A DNA stretch of 64,000 bases from Curtobacterium flaccumfaciens (lineage in GTDB: Bacteria > Actinomycetota > Actinomycetes > Actinomycetales > Microbacteriaceae): contig NZ_SNVW01000009.1 in NCBI RefSeq assembly GCF_004361695.1, forward strand, positions 99,249-163,248, in the 5' to 3' direction. The notes beneath the pieces were generated by a model. It was not told where the DNA came from, did not search any database, and was given only the letters and a program-made list of their open reading frames with translations. Both the position numbers and the translations under genes were made by a program. Numbering within the stretch: the stretch's first letter is position 1; the number at the start of each line of letters is the position of its first letter. Of the stretch, positions 26,201 through 35,475 are shown in pieces.

Positions 26201-27625
26201 CTAGACGCCGAAGTACAGCTCGTACTCGAACGGGTGCGGGCGCTGGGCCAGCGGGAGGATCTCGTTCTCGCGCTTGTAGTCGATCCAGGTCTGGATGAGG
26301 TCCTCGGTGAACACGTTGCCCTTCGTGAGGAACTCGTGGTCCGCCTCGAGCGCGTCGAGGGCCTCGTCGAGCGAGCCGGGGACCTGGGGGATGCCCTTGG
26401 CCTCCTCCGGGGGGAGCTCGTAGAGGTCCTTGTCGACCGGCTCGTGCGGCTCGATGCGGTTCTGGATGCCGTCGAGGCCGGCCATGAGCTGCGCGGCGAA
26501 GGCGAGGTACGGGTTGCCCGAGGCGTCCGGCGCGCGGAACTCGATGCGCTTGGCCTTCGGGTTCGTGCCCGTGATCGGGATGCGGATCGCAGCCGAACGG
26601 TTGCCGGCCGAGTAGACCAGGTTGACCGGGGCCTCGAAGCCCTTCACCAGACGGTGGTACGAGTTGATCGACGGGTTCGTGAAGGCGAGCAGCGCCGAGG
26701 CGTGCTTGAGGATGCCACCGATGTACCAACGGGCGAGGTCCGAGAGACCGCCGTAGCCGTTCTCGTCGTAGAAGAGCGGCTTGCCGTCCGACCAGAGCGA
26801 CTGGTGGGTGTGCATGCCCGAGCCGTTGTCGCCGAAGAGCGGCTTCGGCATGAACGTGGCGACCTTGCCCCACTGGTCGGCCGTGTTCTTGACGATGTAC
26901 TTGAACTTGAGGATGTCGTCCGCGGCGTGGACCATCGTGTCGAACTTGTAGTTGATCTCCTGCTGGCCGCCGGTGCCCACCTCGTGGTGCGAGCGCTCGA
27001 GCTCGAAGCCCGCCTCGATCAGCTTGAGGGTGATGTCGTCGCGGAGGTCAGCGGTCTTGTCGACCGGGGACACCGGGAAGTAGCCGCCCTTGTACGGGGT
27101 CTTGTTGGCGAGGTTGCCGCCCTCTTCCTCGCGGCCGGTGTTCCAGGCGCCCTCTTCGGAGTCGACCGAGTAGAACGACTGGTTCTGCGTGACCGAGTAG
27201 CGGACGTCGTCGAAGATGTAGAACTCGGCCTCGGGGGCGAAGAACGCGGTGTCCGCGATGCCCGTCGACGCGAGGTACTTCTCCGCCTTCTTGGCGACCT
27301 GGCGCGGGTCGCGGCCGTAGATCTCGCCGTTCCGCGGGTTGTAGATGTCGAAGATCATGATCAGCGTGCGCTCGGCGCGGAACTGGTCGATGTACGCCGT
27401 GGTCACGTCAGGGATGAGCTGCATGTCGGACTCGTGGATCGACGCGAAGCCGCGGATCGAGGAGCCGTCGAAGAGCTGACCGACCGAGAAGAAGTCCTCG
27501 TCGACCGTGGATGCCGGGATGTTGAAGTGCTGCTGCACGCCGGGCAGGTCGGTGAATCGGATGTCGAGGAACTTGACGTCCGTGTCCTTGATGAAGGCCA
27601 GGACCTCGGAGGAATCGCTGAACAT
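26201..27625 (-). CDS. glnA: Glutamine synthetase type I, adenylylated form
   Basis: A 474-residue GSI-beta enzyme: [37 protein letters not shown], and Y402 in [12 protein letters not shown], the AMP-accepting tyrosine modified by GlnE. It makes glutamine from glutamate, ammonia and ATP and is the main nitrogen-assimilating enzyme. The ATG follows AGGAGA. A perfect four-part GlnR operator (27702-27739) lies upstream, with a -10 TAGCCT at 27691-27686. Control is thus both transcriptional and by AMP addition. Confidence 0.97.
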   Translation of the reverse strand: MFSDSSEVLAFIKDTDVKFLDIRFTDLPGVQQHFNIPASTVDEDFFSVGQLFDGSSIRGFASIHESDMQLIPDVTTAYIDQFRAERTLIMIFDIYNPRNGEIYGRDPRQVAKKAEKYLASTGIADTAFFAPEAEFYIFDDVRYSVTQNQSFYSVDSEEGAWNTGREEEGGNLANKTPYKGGYFPVSPVDKTADLRDDITLKLIEAGFELERSHHEVGTGGQQEINYKFDTMVHAADDILKFKYIVKNTADQWGKVATFMPKPLFGDNGSGMHTHQSLWSDGKPLFYDENGYGGLSDLARWYIGGILKHASALLAFTNPSINSYHRLVKGFEAPVNLVYSAGNRSAAIRIPITGTNPKAKRIEFRAPDASGNPYLAFAAQLMAGLDGIQNRIEPHEPVDKDLYELPPEEAKGIPQVPGSLDEALDALEADHEFLTKGNVFTEDLIQTWIDYKRENEILPLAQRPHPFEYELYFGV

Positions 27626-27701
27626 GTGTGTCGATCTCCTGGGGGTTGGGGATGTGGAGGTGCCCCGCGGGTGCACCCTCCGACGAGGCTATTGACACCG
27701 G

Positions 27702-27739
27702 GTTTCCCGGACGTGACTGCTTTGTTTCGTGCGTGTTAC
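27702..27739 (-). promoter_or_regulatory. Double GlnR operator upstream of glnA
   Basis: Read on the minus strand: GTAAC-N6-GAAAC-N6-GTCAC-N6-GAAAC. This is an exact match to the actinobacterial GlnR a1-b1-a2-b2 consensus with 11-base periodicity. It ends 10 bases upstream of the -10 hexamer TAGCCT (27691-27686). Confidence 0.9.
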
Positions 27740-27792
27740 GTCGGGCGCGGCCGAACTCGGCGGGGGCGGTGGCTGGCGCCGGGGTGGGCGGC

Positions 27793-27875
27793 GTCGCCGG
27801 TCTCGGGCAGGGCCGTCGCGGGTCTCGGGCGGGGGCCGTCGCGGGTCTCGGGCGGGGGTCGTCGCCGGTCTCGCC
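27793..27875. repeat. 22-23-base tandem repeats upstream of RDD gene
   Basis: Units start at 27793, 27815, 27838 and 27861, each GTCGCGGGTCTCGGGC followed by about seven bases (GTCGCCGG in the outer units). They run up to the -10 of the next gene, so copy number could change its -35 region. Confidence 0.75.
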
Positions 27876-27887
27876 TACGCTTGCAGC

Positions 27888-28343
27888 ATGGCCCGCAGTA
27901 CCGCTCCGTCCCCCGCGTCCTCCGAGCACCCGGACGGCTGGCCCGGCAAGGACCTCGGGCTCCCGGAAGAGGGTCCCCGGTCGGTCGGACGCATCGGCCG
28001 ACGGATCGTCGCGCTGCTGATCGACGGCGCACTGGCCGACCTCGTCGCGTTCGTCACGGGGGTGTGGTCGCCGGTGAACGGTTCGGGTGACATCGCGCAC
28101 TCGTGGATCCAGATCGCGATCTTCGCCGGCCTGCAGATCCTGTTCATCTGCCTGCTCTCGGGGTCGTTCGGGCACATCTGCGTCGGACTGCGGGTCGTGC
28201 CGATGCGTGGCGGGTACGTCGGTGTGTGGAGCCCGGTGGTCCGCACGCTCCTGCTCTGCCTGATCGTGCCGGCACTCATCATCGACCGGGACAGCCGCGG
28301 CGCGCACGACCGCATCGCCGGGACGGTGCTCGTCCGCCGCTGA
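27888..28343 (+). CDS. RDD-family membrane protein
   Basis: A 151-residue protein. After a soluble N-terminus, RIGRRIVALLIDGALADL gives the R-x-x-A-x-x-IDG pattern of RDD domains in helix 1; two or three more helices follow and the end is DRDSRGAHDRIAGTVLV, the family's RG-x-HDxxAGT motif. Transport or envelope roles are proposed for the family, but none is certain. ATG lies 6 bases after TACGCT (27876-27881). Confidence 0.88.
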   Translation: MARSTAPSPASSEHPDGWPGKDLGLPEEGPRSVGRIGRRIVALLIDGALADLVAFVTGVWSPVNGSGDIAHSWIQIAIFAGLQILFICLLSGSFGHICVGLRVVPMRGGYVGVWSPVVRTLLLCLIVPALIIDRDSRGAHDRIAGTVLVRR

Positions 28344-28403
28344 CGGGTTCGGGGGGCCCTGAGGTGCCCCTCCGCCGAGCAGCGGGGGCGCCGGGGGCGT
28401 CGT

Positions 28404-28690
28404 GCGACAACGCTGATGTCGTACGACGGCGACCGTGTCGCAATCCCGCGCGCGCAACCGTTGCGGGCGCGCTGTTGCGGGCGCGCTGTTGCGACGACGC
28501 CGATGTCGTACGACGGCGACCGTGTCGCGATCCCGCGTGTGCAACCGTTGCGGGCGCGCCGTTGCGACGACGTTGATGTCGCACGACGGCGACAGTGTCG
28601 CAATCCCGCGTGTGCAGCCGTTGCGGGCGCGCCGTTGCGACAACGCCGATGTCGTACGACGACGACAGTGTCGCGTCGGGTCGCAACACC
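28404..28690. repeat. 73-base tandem repeat array, four copies
   Basis: Copies of GCGACAACGCCGATGTCG-type units start at 28404, 28491, 28564 and 28637. Spacing is 73 bases except in the first, which has a 14-base internal duplication (TTGCGGGCGCGCTG twice), giving 87. Each unit contains a GTCGTACGAC palindrome (GTCGCACGAC in the third copy) and GTGTCGC. The fourth copy is partial. Confidence 0.9.
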
Positions 28691-28765
28691 ACAGGCCGCC
28701 AGCTGGCCGCGCCGCCCGCGCCGCCCGCGCCGCCCTGCCCTCCGCCACCCCGCCCCAGCACAGCA

Positions 28766-28799
28766 GAACGCCCCCGACCTGGCACGGTCGGGGGCGTTC
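28766..28799. terminator. Terminator hairpin 3' of DUF4191 gene
   Basis: GAACGCCCCCGACC, loop TGGCAC, then its exact complement: a 14-bp stem, 25 bases beyond the stop of the minus-strand gene. Confidence 0.8.
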
Positions 28800-28823
28800 A
28801 GCGTGCTGCGTCGCGGCGCTGGA

Positions 28824-29552
28824 TCAGCGCGGACGCCCGGCACGCGCCCGCATCGGGTCCATGCCCTTCGGGATCGACGCGGCGGGGCTCTGCGTCAGCG
28901 AGTCGAGGCGGTTCGCGACCGCGAGGACCTCGTTGCGGTTGAGCGCCTTCTTGAACTTGTTCATGGCACGGGGGAGCTTGTGCAGGGTCACCGCGTCGGA
29001 GTCCTTGTCGTCCTTGCCGGAGGCGACGTGGACCACGTGCACCGGCACGTTCGGGACGATGCGCTGGACCTTGCGGCGCTCCTCGTCGACCTGGCGGTTC
29101 AGGTTGCCCCGCTGACCCTCGGTGATGAGGACGACGCCGGGCGTGCCGACCGCGCGGTACACGGCAGCCTGCGACCGACCGTGCACGGCGACGGGCATCT
29201 CGCTCGAGCGCCACTGGCGACGGAGCGAGTTCGACAGCACCGCGCCGACGGCACCAGGCTGGCCCTCGATCTGCGAGTACGCAGCGCGCTCCGCGAGGCG
29301 CCCGAGGATGATCAGGAACAGCAGCACACCGAGCAGCACGCCGGCGACGATCCAGAGGATCATCGCGAGCCAGTTCTGACCCGGCAGGAGCAGAGCGAGC
29401 AGGATGCCGAGGGCCACGGGGACCACGAACGCCACCGCGAACCACCAGACGGAGCTGGGGTCCGCCCGACGGGTCATGGTGAAGACCTGGTACATCTGCT
29501 TGAGACGACCCGGCTCCTTCGCCGTCGTACCTTGTGAAGTGCTGCGTGCCAT
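28824..29552 (-). CDS. DUF4191 family membrane protein
   Basis: A 242-residue protein typical of actinobacterial DUF4191. The N-terminus has RLKQMYQVFTMTRRAD, then two adjacent membrane helices (about 35-80), then a soluble domain with LRRQWRSSEMPVAV, GRSQAAVYRAVG and GVVLITEGQRGN. The function is unknown; it is usually next to glnA or lipoate genes. The ATG lies 6 bases after TATCCT on the minus strand, a leaderless pattern. Confidence 0.88.
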   Translation of the reverse strand: MARSTSQGTTAKEPGRLKQMYQVFTMTRRADPSSVWWFAVAFVVPVALGILLALLLPGQNWLAMILWIVAGVLLGVLLFLIILGRLAERAAYSQIEGQPGAVGAVLSNSLRRQWRSSEMPVAVHGRSQAAVYRAVGTPGVVLITEGQRGNLNRQVDEERRKVQRIVPNVPVHVVHVASGKDDKDSDAVTLHKLPRAMNKFKKALNRNEVLAVANRLDSLTQSPAASIPKGMDPMRARAGRPR

Positions 29553-29679
29553 GCCCCCAGGATACGGCCTGCGCCGAGATGTCCGAACCCGCCCCGGTCC
29601 GGCTGTGGGCGAACAGGGTTCTCCACAGTTCGGTGCACCCGCCAGGAGGCGCGACCCACCCCGCGACAGGCTCTCCGGC

Positions 29680-30684
29680 ATGCAGATGGTCACCGAACGG
29701 ATCCACTGGTGCGCGTCCGACGACGAACGGTCGCTCCTCGCATGGGCGGCCGACCGCGCGTGCGCGGTGAGCCGCCACCTCGCACCGGTCGCAGCGGTCG
29801 GTCGGCTCCCGGACGGGCGACTCGTGGTGGAGGTCACCCGGCCGACGGGCACACCGCTGGCATCGGCCCTCGACACGCTCGGCACGCCGACGACCGGGGT
29901 CGCCGTGACCCTGACGGTGCCGCTCCTCGAGCTCGCCTCGGCCGACCGGTCCGGCGCCGTGTGCCTCGGTACCGCCGGCCTCGACGACGTCCTGGTGGAC
30001 GACGCGGGCGCGGTGCTGCTCTGCGACCGCCCGCCCGGTGCCGCAGCGGTCACGCCAGGCACTGCGACGCCAGGCACTGCGACGCGAGGCACTGCGACGC
30101 GAGGCATTGCGGCGCGAGGCACTGCGACGCGAGGCACTGCGACGCGAGGCATTGCGGCGCGAGGCATTGCGGCGCGAGGCACTGCGACGCCCGGCACCGC
30201 GGCGCCAGGCAGCGCGACGCCCGGCACCGCGACGCCCGGCACGGCATCGAGCGGCATCGCGACCCCGAACACCGCGCACGACCCGGGGCACCGCCGCTCG
30301 GACCAGGACGGCGCCCGGATCCTGCTCCTGGCGGCCCGGGTGGTCTGGGAGCGCACGGACGATCGGGACCCGGCCCGTCCCACGGTCGACGCAGCCCTCG
30401 CCGAAGCGCTCGACGGGGACGTCGACGCCGTCCGTGCAGCTCTCGCCCGCGTCCGTGCAGTGGCGGCACCGCGACCGGTCCGGTGGGAGCCCGTGCAGCT
30501 CGACCTGCTCGTCGGCGTGCCGGCCCGGTCGACACCGCAGGTCTGGACACTGCTCGGCACCGTGCAGGAGATCGTCGAGCACGGCATCCCGCTCGGCAGC
30601 GGTCGGCGTCTCCCGCTCCGCAGGGCACTGGTCGGCGCGGTCATCGCGTCGGGACTCACGGCAGCCGCCGTCTTCGCCCTCTGA
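29680..30684 (+). CDS. Degenerate protein-kinase-like membrane protein with pentapeptide repeats
   Basis: A 334-residue protein. The segment ending LGTAGLDDVLVDDAGAVLLC resembles a kinase catalytic loop (HGDLxPDNVLVDxxGxVxLID) with the His, catalytic Asp and metal Asn replaced, so kinase activity is unlikely. Residues 125-199 are 15 tandem pentads of the TPGTA/TRGTA/ARGIA type. A helical region follows, and the last 20 residues (RALVGAVIASGLTAAAVFAL) form a tail anchor. The start could be 29680 or 29686. The pseudokinase reading is my inference. Confidence 0.65.
   Translation: MQMVTERIHWCASDDERSLLAWAADRACAVSRHLAPVAAVGRLPDGRLVVEVTRPTGTPLASALDTLGTPTTGVAVTLTVPLLELASADRSGAVCLGTAGLDDVLVDDAGAVLLCDRPPGAAAVTPGTATPGTATRGTATRGIAARGTATRGTATRGIAARGIAARGTATPGTAAPGSATPGTATPGTASSGIATPNTAHDPGHRRSDQDGARILLLAARVVWERTDDRDPARPTVDAALAEALDGDVDAVRAALARVRAVAAPRPVRWEPVQLDLLVGVPARSTPQVWTLLGTVQEIVEHGIPLGSGRRLPLRRALVGAVIASGLTAAAVFAL
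30052..30276 (+). repeat. 15-base coding minisatellite, 15 units
   Basis: Fifteen in-frame units of about GGCACTGCGACGCGA encode TPGTA, TRGTA, TRGIA, ARGIA and similar pentads. The middle units are nearly identical and the outer ones degenerate, which suggests recent expansion by slippage. All lengths remain in frame. Confidence 0.92.
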
Positions 30685-30765
30685 CGACCCCGAGGGCCCG
30701 ACGACCAGGACGACATGACCACCACGACGACCTGACGACCACGACGACCCGACCACGACGACGCA

Positions 30766-30800
30766 GAACGGCCCCGGTCCGCAGGGGACCGGGGCCGTTC
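30766..30800. terminator. Bidirectional terminator
   Basis: GAACGGCCCCGGTCC, loop GCAGG, then its exact complement: a 15-bp stem between the kinase-like gene and the convergent E2 gene. Confidence 0.85.
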
Positions 30801-30818
30801 AGGAGACCGAACGAACGA

Positions 30819-32336
30819 TCAGTACCCGAGGTTCGGGCCGAAGTTGCCCTCCTCGAGGCGGTTCTTCACCGCGACGAGGTACCGCGACGCGTCGGCGCCG
30901 TCGATGATCCGGTGGTCGTACGACAGCGCGAGGTAGACGAACGAACGGATCGCGATCGCTTCCTGTCCGTCGACCTTCACGACCGCCGGACGCTTCGTCA
31001 CGATGCCCGTGCCGAGGATCGCCGACTGCGGCAGGAACACCACGGGGGTGTCGAACAGCGCGCCACGCGAACCGGTGTTGGTCAGCGTGAACGTGCCACC
31101 CGCGAGCTCGTCCGGCTTCAGCTGGTTGTTGCGGGTGCGCTCGGCGAGGTCCGCGATGGACTGCGCGAACTGCGCGAGGTCGAGCGACGCCGCGTCCTTG
31201 ATCACCGGGGTGAGCAGGCCGCGCTCGGTGTCCACCGCGATGGAGACGTTCTCGGTCTCCGGGTAGACGATCTCTTCGCCCTCCACGGTCGAGTTGATCT
31301 TCGGGTGGGCCTTGAGCGCCTCGGACGCCGCCAGGGCGAAGAACGGCATGAAGGAGAGCTTCGAGCCGGTCTTCTCGAGGAACTCCGCCTTGTGCGCGTC
31401 GCGGAACTGCGCGACCTTCGTCACGTCGACCTCGACGACGCTGGTGAGCTGTGCGGTCGAGGTCATCGACTGCACGGCACGCTCGGCGACGACCTTGCGG
31501 AGGCGGGTCATCTTCTCGCGGGTGCCACGCAGCGGCGAGACCTCGGCGACGAAGGGACCGGCCGGTGCAGCTGCGGCGGAACCACCGGCGGCCGGGGCCG
31601 AGGTGGCTGCTGCGGCGGCCGCGAGGACGTCCTCCTTACGGATGCGTCCGCCGACACCGGAGCCGGTGACGGTCGACAGGTCGACACCCTGCTCGTTGGC
31701 GAGCTTGCGCACGAGCGGGGTGACGTAGCCGGAGGCCGAGGCGTCCTGCGAGGGGTTCGGCACGGAAGCAGCTGCGCTGGGCGCCGACGAACCCGAGGCG
31801 GCGGGCGCGGGAGCGGCGGCCGGAGCCGGCACGGGTGCCGGGGGAGCAGCAGCGGGCGGCGGCACCGGAGCAGCCTGGGGGACCGGTGCGGCGGCGGGCG
31901 GCGCGGCCGGGGCCTGCGGGGCAGCGGGCTGCGTCTGGCCGGCGGGAGCCGGCTCGGGCTCGGTGGGCTCCGGAGCGGGGGTCTCGGACTCCTGCTCGGT
32001 GCTCGGCTCGGCCTCGGGTGCCTCGGCGTCGGCAGCGGCCTCGTTCGAGGACTCATCGGACGCCTGGTCCGAACCGCCGTCGGACGAACCGGAACCGGAG
32101 CCGTCGCCGATCTTCACGAGCGGGGTGCCGACCTCGACGGTCTCGTCCTCGGGCACGAGGATCTCCTCCACGACGCCGGCGACGGGCGACGGGATCTCGG
32201 TGTCGACCTTGTCGGTCGAGACCTCGAGCAGCGGCTCGTCGACCTCGACCCGGTCACCGACGTTCTTCAGCCATCGGGTCACCGTGCCCTCGGTGACGCT
32301 CTCGCCGAGCGCCGGGAGGTTGACGGATTCGCTCAT
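30819..32336 (-). CDS. sucB: Dihydrolipoamide acyltransferase (E2) of a 2-oxoacid dehydrogenase
   Basis: A 505-residue protein. One lipoyl domain (1-77) has K43 in [11 protein letters not shown] long Ala/Pro/Glu linker follows, then a peripheral subunit-binding domain ([18 protein letters not shown]) and the catalytic domain ending with [16 protein letters not shown] (His and Asp of the active site). Only one lipoyl domain is present. It transfers succinyl or acetyl groups to CoA. lpdA lies just upstream. Whether it serves the pyruvate or 2-oxoglutarate complex cannot be decided here. Confidence 0.92.
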   Translation of the reverse strand: MSESVNLPALGESVTEGTVTRWLKNVGDRVEVDEPLLEVSTDKVDTEIPSPVAGVVEEILVPEDETVEVGTPLVKIGDGSGSGSSDGGSDQASDESSNEAAADAEAPEAEPSTEQESETPAPEPTEPEPAPAGQTQPAAPQAPAAPPAAAPVPQAAPVPPPAAAPPAPVPAPAAAPAPAASGSSAPSAAASVPNPSQDASASGYVTPLVRKLANEQGVDLSTVTGSGVGGRIRKEDVLAAAAAATSAPAAGGSAAAAPAGPFVAEVSPLRGTREKMTRLRKVVAERAVQSMTSTAQLTSVVEVDVTKVAQFRDAHKAEFLEKTGSKLSFMPFFALAASEALKAHPKINSTVEGEEIVYPETENVSIAVDTERGLLTPVIKDAASLDLAQFAQSIADLAERTRNNQLKPDELAGGTFTLTNTGSRGALFDTPVVFLPQSAILGTGIVTKRPAVVKVDGQEAIAIRSFVYLALSYDHRIIDGADASRYLVAVKNRLEEGNFGPNLGY

Positions 32337-32385
32337 CGGGTGGACTCCTCTTCGCAGGGGTGGTTCGTGGTGGTGGTCATGGTGT

Positions 32386-33759
32386 TCACAGGGCGTGCAG
32401 CGGCTTGCCCGCGAGGTGCATGAACGCCTCGCCGAGTGCCTCGTTCTGCGTCGGGTGCGCGTGGATGAGCGGCGCGATGTCCTCCGGGTAGGCCTCCCAG
32501 TTGACGGCGAGCTGGGCTTCGCCGATGAGCTCGCCGACGCGCGCGCCGATCATGCTCACGCCGACGACCGGGCCGTCGACCACGCGGACGACCTTGACCG
32601 AGCCGGCGGTGCCGATGATGTGGCTCTTGCCGTTGCCGGCGAGGTTGTACTCGTACGAGTCCACCTTGTCGGCGCCGTACTGCTCTTCGGCCTTGGCCTG
32701 CGAGAGACCGACCGAGGCGACCTCGGGGTCGGAGTACGTGATCTTCGGGATGTTCTTGTCCTCGATGATCACCGGGTTCAGGCCAGCGATCTCCTCGGCG
32801 ACGAAGATGCCCTGCTGGAAGCCGCGGTGCGCGAGCTGCAGGCCGGGGACGATGTCGCCGACGGCGTAGACGTTGGGGATGTTCGTGGCGAGGCGCTCGT
32901 TCGTGGTGACGAACCCGCGGTCCATCGCGACGCCGACCTCGTCGTAGCCGACGTTCTGCGTGACGGGACCGCGCCCGACCGCGACGAGCAGGACGTCGCC
33001 GTCGAAGGTCTTGCCGTCCTCGAGCGTCACGACGACGCCGTTCTCGTGCTGCTCGACGCCCTGGAACCGGACCCCGAGCGAGAACTCGATGCCGCGCTTG
33101 CGGAACGCGCGCTCGAGCTGCTTCGACATCGACTCGTCCTCGGCGGGCACGAGGTGGGGCAGGCCCTCGACGATCGTGACCTCGGCACCGAAGGACTTCC
33201 AGACGCTGGCGAACTCGACGCCGATGACGCCACCACCGAGGATGACGACCTTGTTCGGCACGTAGTCCATGCGGAGGGCGGTCTCGGAGGTGATCACGCG
33301 ACCACCGATCTCGAGCCCCGGCAGGGACTTCGAGTACGAACCCGTCGCGAGGACGATGTTCTTGCCGGTGACGGTCTGCTCGCCGACCTGCACGGTGTTC
33401 TGCGAGGTGAGGCGACCCCAGCCCTCGACGACGGTGATGCCGCGGGCCTTGATGAGCCCCTGCAGGCCCTTGTACTTGGAGTTGATGACGCCCTGCTGGT
33501 ACTCGATGACCTTCGGGACCTCGACGCCGGCGAACTCGGCGATCACGCCGTACTTCTCGGCGTCGCGGGTGCCGTCCGCGATCTCGGCCGCGTGCAGGAG
33601 GGCCTTCGTGGGGATGCAGCCCCGGTGCAGGCACGTCCCCCCGAGCTTGTCTCCCTCGATGAGCGCGACGCTCATCCCGAGCTCGGCGGCCCGGAGCGCA
33701 GCAGCGTAGCCACCACTGCCGCCACCGAGGACCACGACGTCGTAAGTCTGTTCCGTCAC
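32386..33759 (-). CDS. lpdA: Dihydrolipoyl dehydrogenase (E3)
   Basis: A 457-residue flavoprotein: FAD motif [13 protein letters not shown], redox disulfide C43/C48 in [17 protein letters not shown] motif [14 protein letters not shown], and the C-terminal [13 protein letters not shown] with the catalytic His-Glu. It reoxidises the lipoyl group of E2. The GTG at 33759 follows AGGGAG and gives the expected N-terminus. It is cotranscribed with the E2 gene 49 bases downstream. Confidence 0.96.
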   Translation of the reverse strand: MTEQTYDVVVLGGGSGGYAAALRAAELGMSVALIEGDKLGGTCLHRGCIPTKALLHAAEIADGTRDAEKYGVIAEFAGVEVPKVIEYQQGVINSKYKGLQGLIKARGITVVEGWGRLTSQNTVQVGEQTVTGKNIVLATGSYSKSLPGLEIGGRVITSETALRMDYVPNKVVILGGGVIGVEFASVWKSFGAEVTIVEGLPHLVPAEDESMSKQLERAFRKRGIEFSLGVRFQGVEQHENGVVVTLEDGKTFDGDVLLVAVGRGPVTQNVGYDEVGVAMDRGFVTTNERLATNIPNVYAVGDIVPGLQLAHRGFQQGIFVAEEIAGLNPVIIEDKNIPKITYSDPEVASVGLSQAKAEEQYGADKVDSYEYNLAGNGKSHIIGTAGSVKVVRVVDGPVVGVSMIGARVGELIGEAQLAVNWEAYPEDIAPLIHAHPTQNEALGEAFMHLAGKPLHAL

Positions 33760-33912
33760 CTGGTGCAACTCCCTCGTGCGTGTCGGGGCCGATCGGGCCC
33801 CACTGGACACCGCAGCGGCGGCGTCCGACGGTCGGACCGCATGGTTCCGGTCCCGTCCCGCTGGTTCCGGTGGGGGCACGTCAGGCGCGCTGCCCCACCG
33901 GTACCAAACCTA

Positions 33913-35391
33913 CTACTTGGCCTGGAGCTCTTCTGCGAGCGAGATGAGCGTGCGGACCATGACGCCGGTGGCGCCCTTGCCGAGCCAGCCGTAGCCGCCG
34001 CCCTTGTTCTCGGACGGACCGGCGATGTCGAGGTGGGCCCACGGGATCCCCTCGCCGACGAAGCGCTCGAGGAACTTGCCGGCGAGCAGCATGCCGCCGG
34101 CCGGGTTGCCCACGGTCGCGTTCACCATGTCGGCGATCTCGCTGGCGAGTCGGGCGTCGAGCTCCTCGGGGAGCGGCATCGGCCAGATCGGCTCGGCGAC
34201 GGACTCGGCGACGGCGCGGACCTGCGCGACGAGGTCGTCGCTGCCCATGAGCCCGGTCGTGCGGTCGCCGAGCGCGACGACCTGCGCCCCGGTGAGCGTG
34301 GCGACGTCGACGATGGCGTCGGGCTGCTCCAGGGACGCGGCAGCCATCCCGTCGCCGAGCACCAGGCGGCCCTCGGCGTCGGTGTTCGTGACCTCGACGG
34401 TCTTGCCGTTCTTGAGGGTCAGGACGTCACCGGGGCGGGTGGCCGAGCCGGACGGCATGTTCTCGGCGAGGCAGAGCCACGCCGTGACCTTCGTGTCGAG
34501 TCCGAGCCGGGCGGCGGCGACGGTGGCGGCGAGGACGGTGGCCGCGCCGGTCATGTCGGTCTTCATGCCGAGCATCGACGCGGCGGGCTTCAGCGAGAGG
34601 CCGCCCGAGTCGAACGTGATGCCCTTGCCGACGAGGGCGAGGTGCTTCTGCGCGCCGGCGGGGGCGTACCGCACGACGACCAGGCGGGGCGGGCGGACCG
34701 AACCGCGGCCGACGCCGGCGATGCCGCCGAAGCCCTGCTCCTCGAGCGCGACCTCGTCGAGGACCTCGACGGTGAGCGGGAGCCCCTCGGCCTGCGCGAG
34801 GGCGACGGACGCGACGTCGGCCGGACCGAGGTCGCCGGCGGCGGTGTTCACGAGGTCGCGCACGAGCGACGCGGCGTCGGCCACGATCGCCGGTCGGACC
34901 GTGGCGTCGGCCACGGCGGACGGCGCGAGGACGGTCACGCGCTGGTCGCCGCGGACCGGTCCGGTCGAGCCGGAACCCTTGTGCCGTGCGAAGGCGTAGG
35001 CGCCGAGGGCGGCTCCTTCGAGCGCTGCCTCGACGAGTGCGTCGGTGTCGGTCGGCAGCGCCAGGACGATCGACGAGACGTGGGGCAGCTGGCGGACGGC
35101 GCTGCCGGCGGCCGAGCGGATCGCGGCGGCGTCGGTGCCCGAGCCGAGCCCGACGAGCGCGATGCCCGCTGCCTCGACGCCGACGGCGGGGATGCGCACC
35201 AGCTGGTCCTTGGCGCCCGTCGCACCGATCGCCGCGAGGTCGAGGTCGTCGAGCGCGGAGAACGGCGTCGTCGCGGGTCGCGCGATGGTCGCGGGGCCGC
35301 CGTCGGTGCCGGGTCGGACACCGACCACGAGGACGTCGGCGGAGATCGAGGACGGAGCGGAGGAGTCGGTGGAGAGCGTCGGTCGGACCAT
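33913..35391 (-). CDS. pepA: Leucyl aminopeptidase, M17 family
   Basis: A 492-residue protein. The catalytic half holds VGKGITFDSGGLSLKP, MKTDMTGAA and the family signature NTDAEGRLVLGD, with the two-metal ligands. It cuts N-terminal residues from peptides in the cytoplasm. The N-terminal domain is divergent, as usual. ATG lies 6 bases after TAGGGT (35403-35398) on the minus strand. It is divergent from the PAC2 gene with 84 bases between. Confidence 0.95.
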   Translation of the reverse strand: MVRPTLSTDSSAPSSISADVLVVGVRPGTDGGPATIARPATTPFSALDDLDLAAIGATGAKDQLVRIPAVGVEAAGIALVGLGSGTDAAAIRSAAGSAVRQLPHVSSIVLALPTDTDALVEAALEGAALGAYAFARHKGSGSTGPVRGDQRVTVLAPSAVADATVRPAIVADAASLVRDLVNTAAGDLGPADVASVALAQAEGLPLTVEVLDEVALEEQGFGGIAGVGRGSVRPPRLVVVRYAPAGAQKHLALVGKGITFDSGGLSLKPAASMLGMKTDMTGAATVLAATVAAARLGLDTKVTAWLCLAENMPSGSATRPGDVLTLKNGKTVEVTNTDAEGRLVLGDGMAAASLEQPDAIVDVATLTGAQVVALGDRTTGLMGSDDLVAQVRAVAESVAEPIWPMPLPEELDARLASEIADMVNATVGNPAGGMLLAGKFLERFVGEGIPWAHLDIAGPSENKGGGYGWLGKGATGVMVRTLISLAEELQAK

Positions 35392-35475
35392 GCGACAACC
35401 CTATCCAGCAGGTGTTCGCTGTCGGCGTGGTCGACGCGCACGGGGGATCACGACGCCCCGCCTAGCATGGGGACG

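Larger units (their letters stand above)
28344..28823. other. Gene-free region with 73-base tandem repeat and terminator
   Basis: No gene is seen between the RDD gene and the convergent DUF4191 gene. A 73-base tandem repeat fills 28404-28690 and a terminator hairpin lies at 28766-28799. The rest is an Ala/Pro-codon-like GC run (CCGCC triplets) with no ribosome site. Confidence 0.7.

Noticed and set aside
28404..28690. CRISPR array
   Set aside because: Units are contiguous 73-base repeats with no unique spacers, and no cas genes are nearby.
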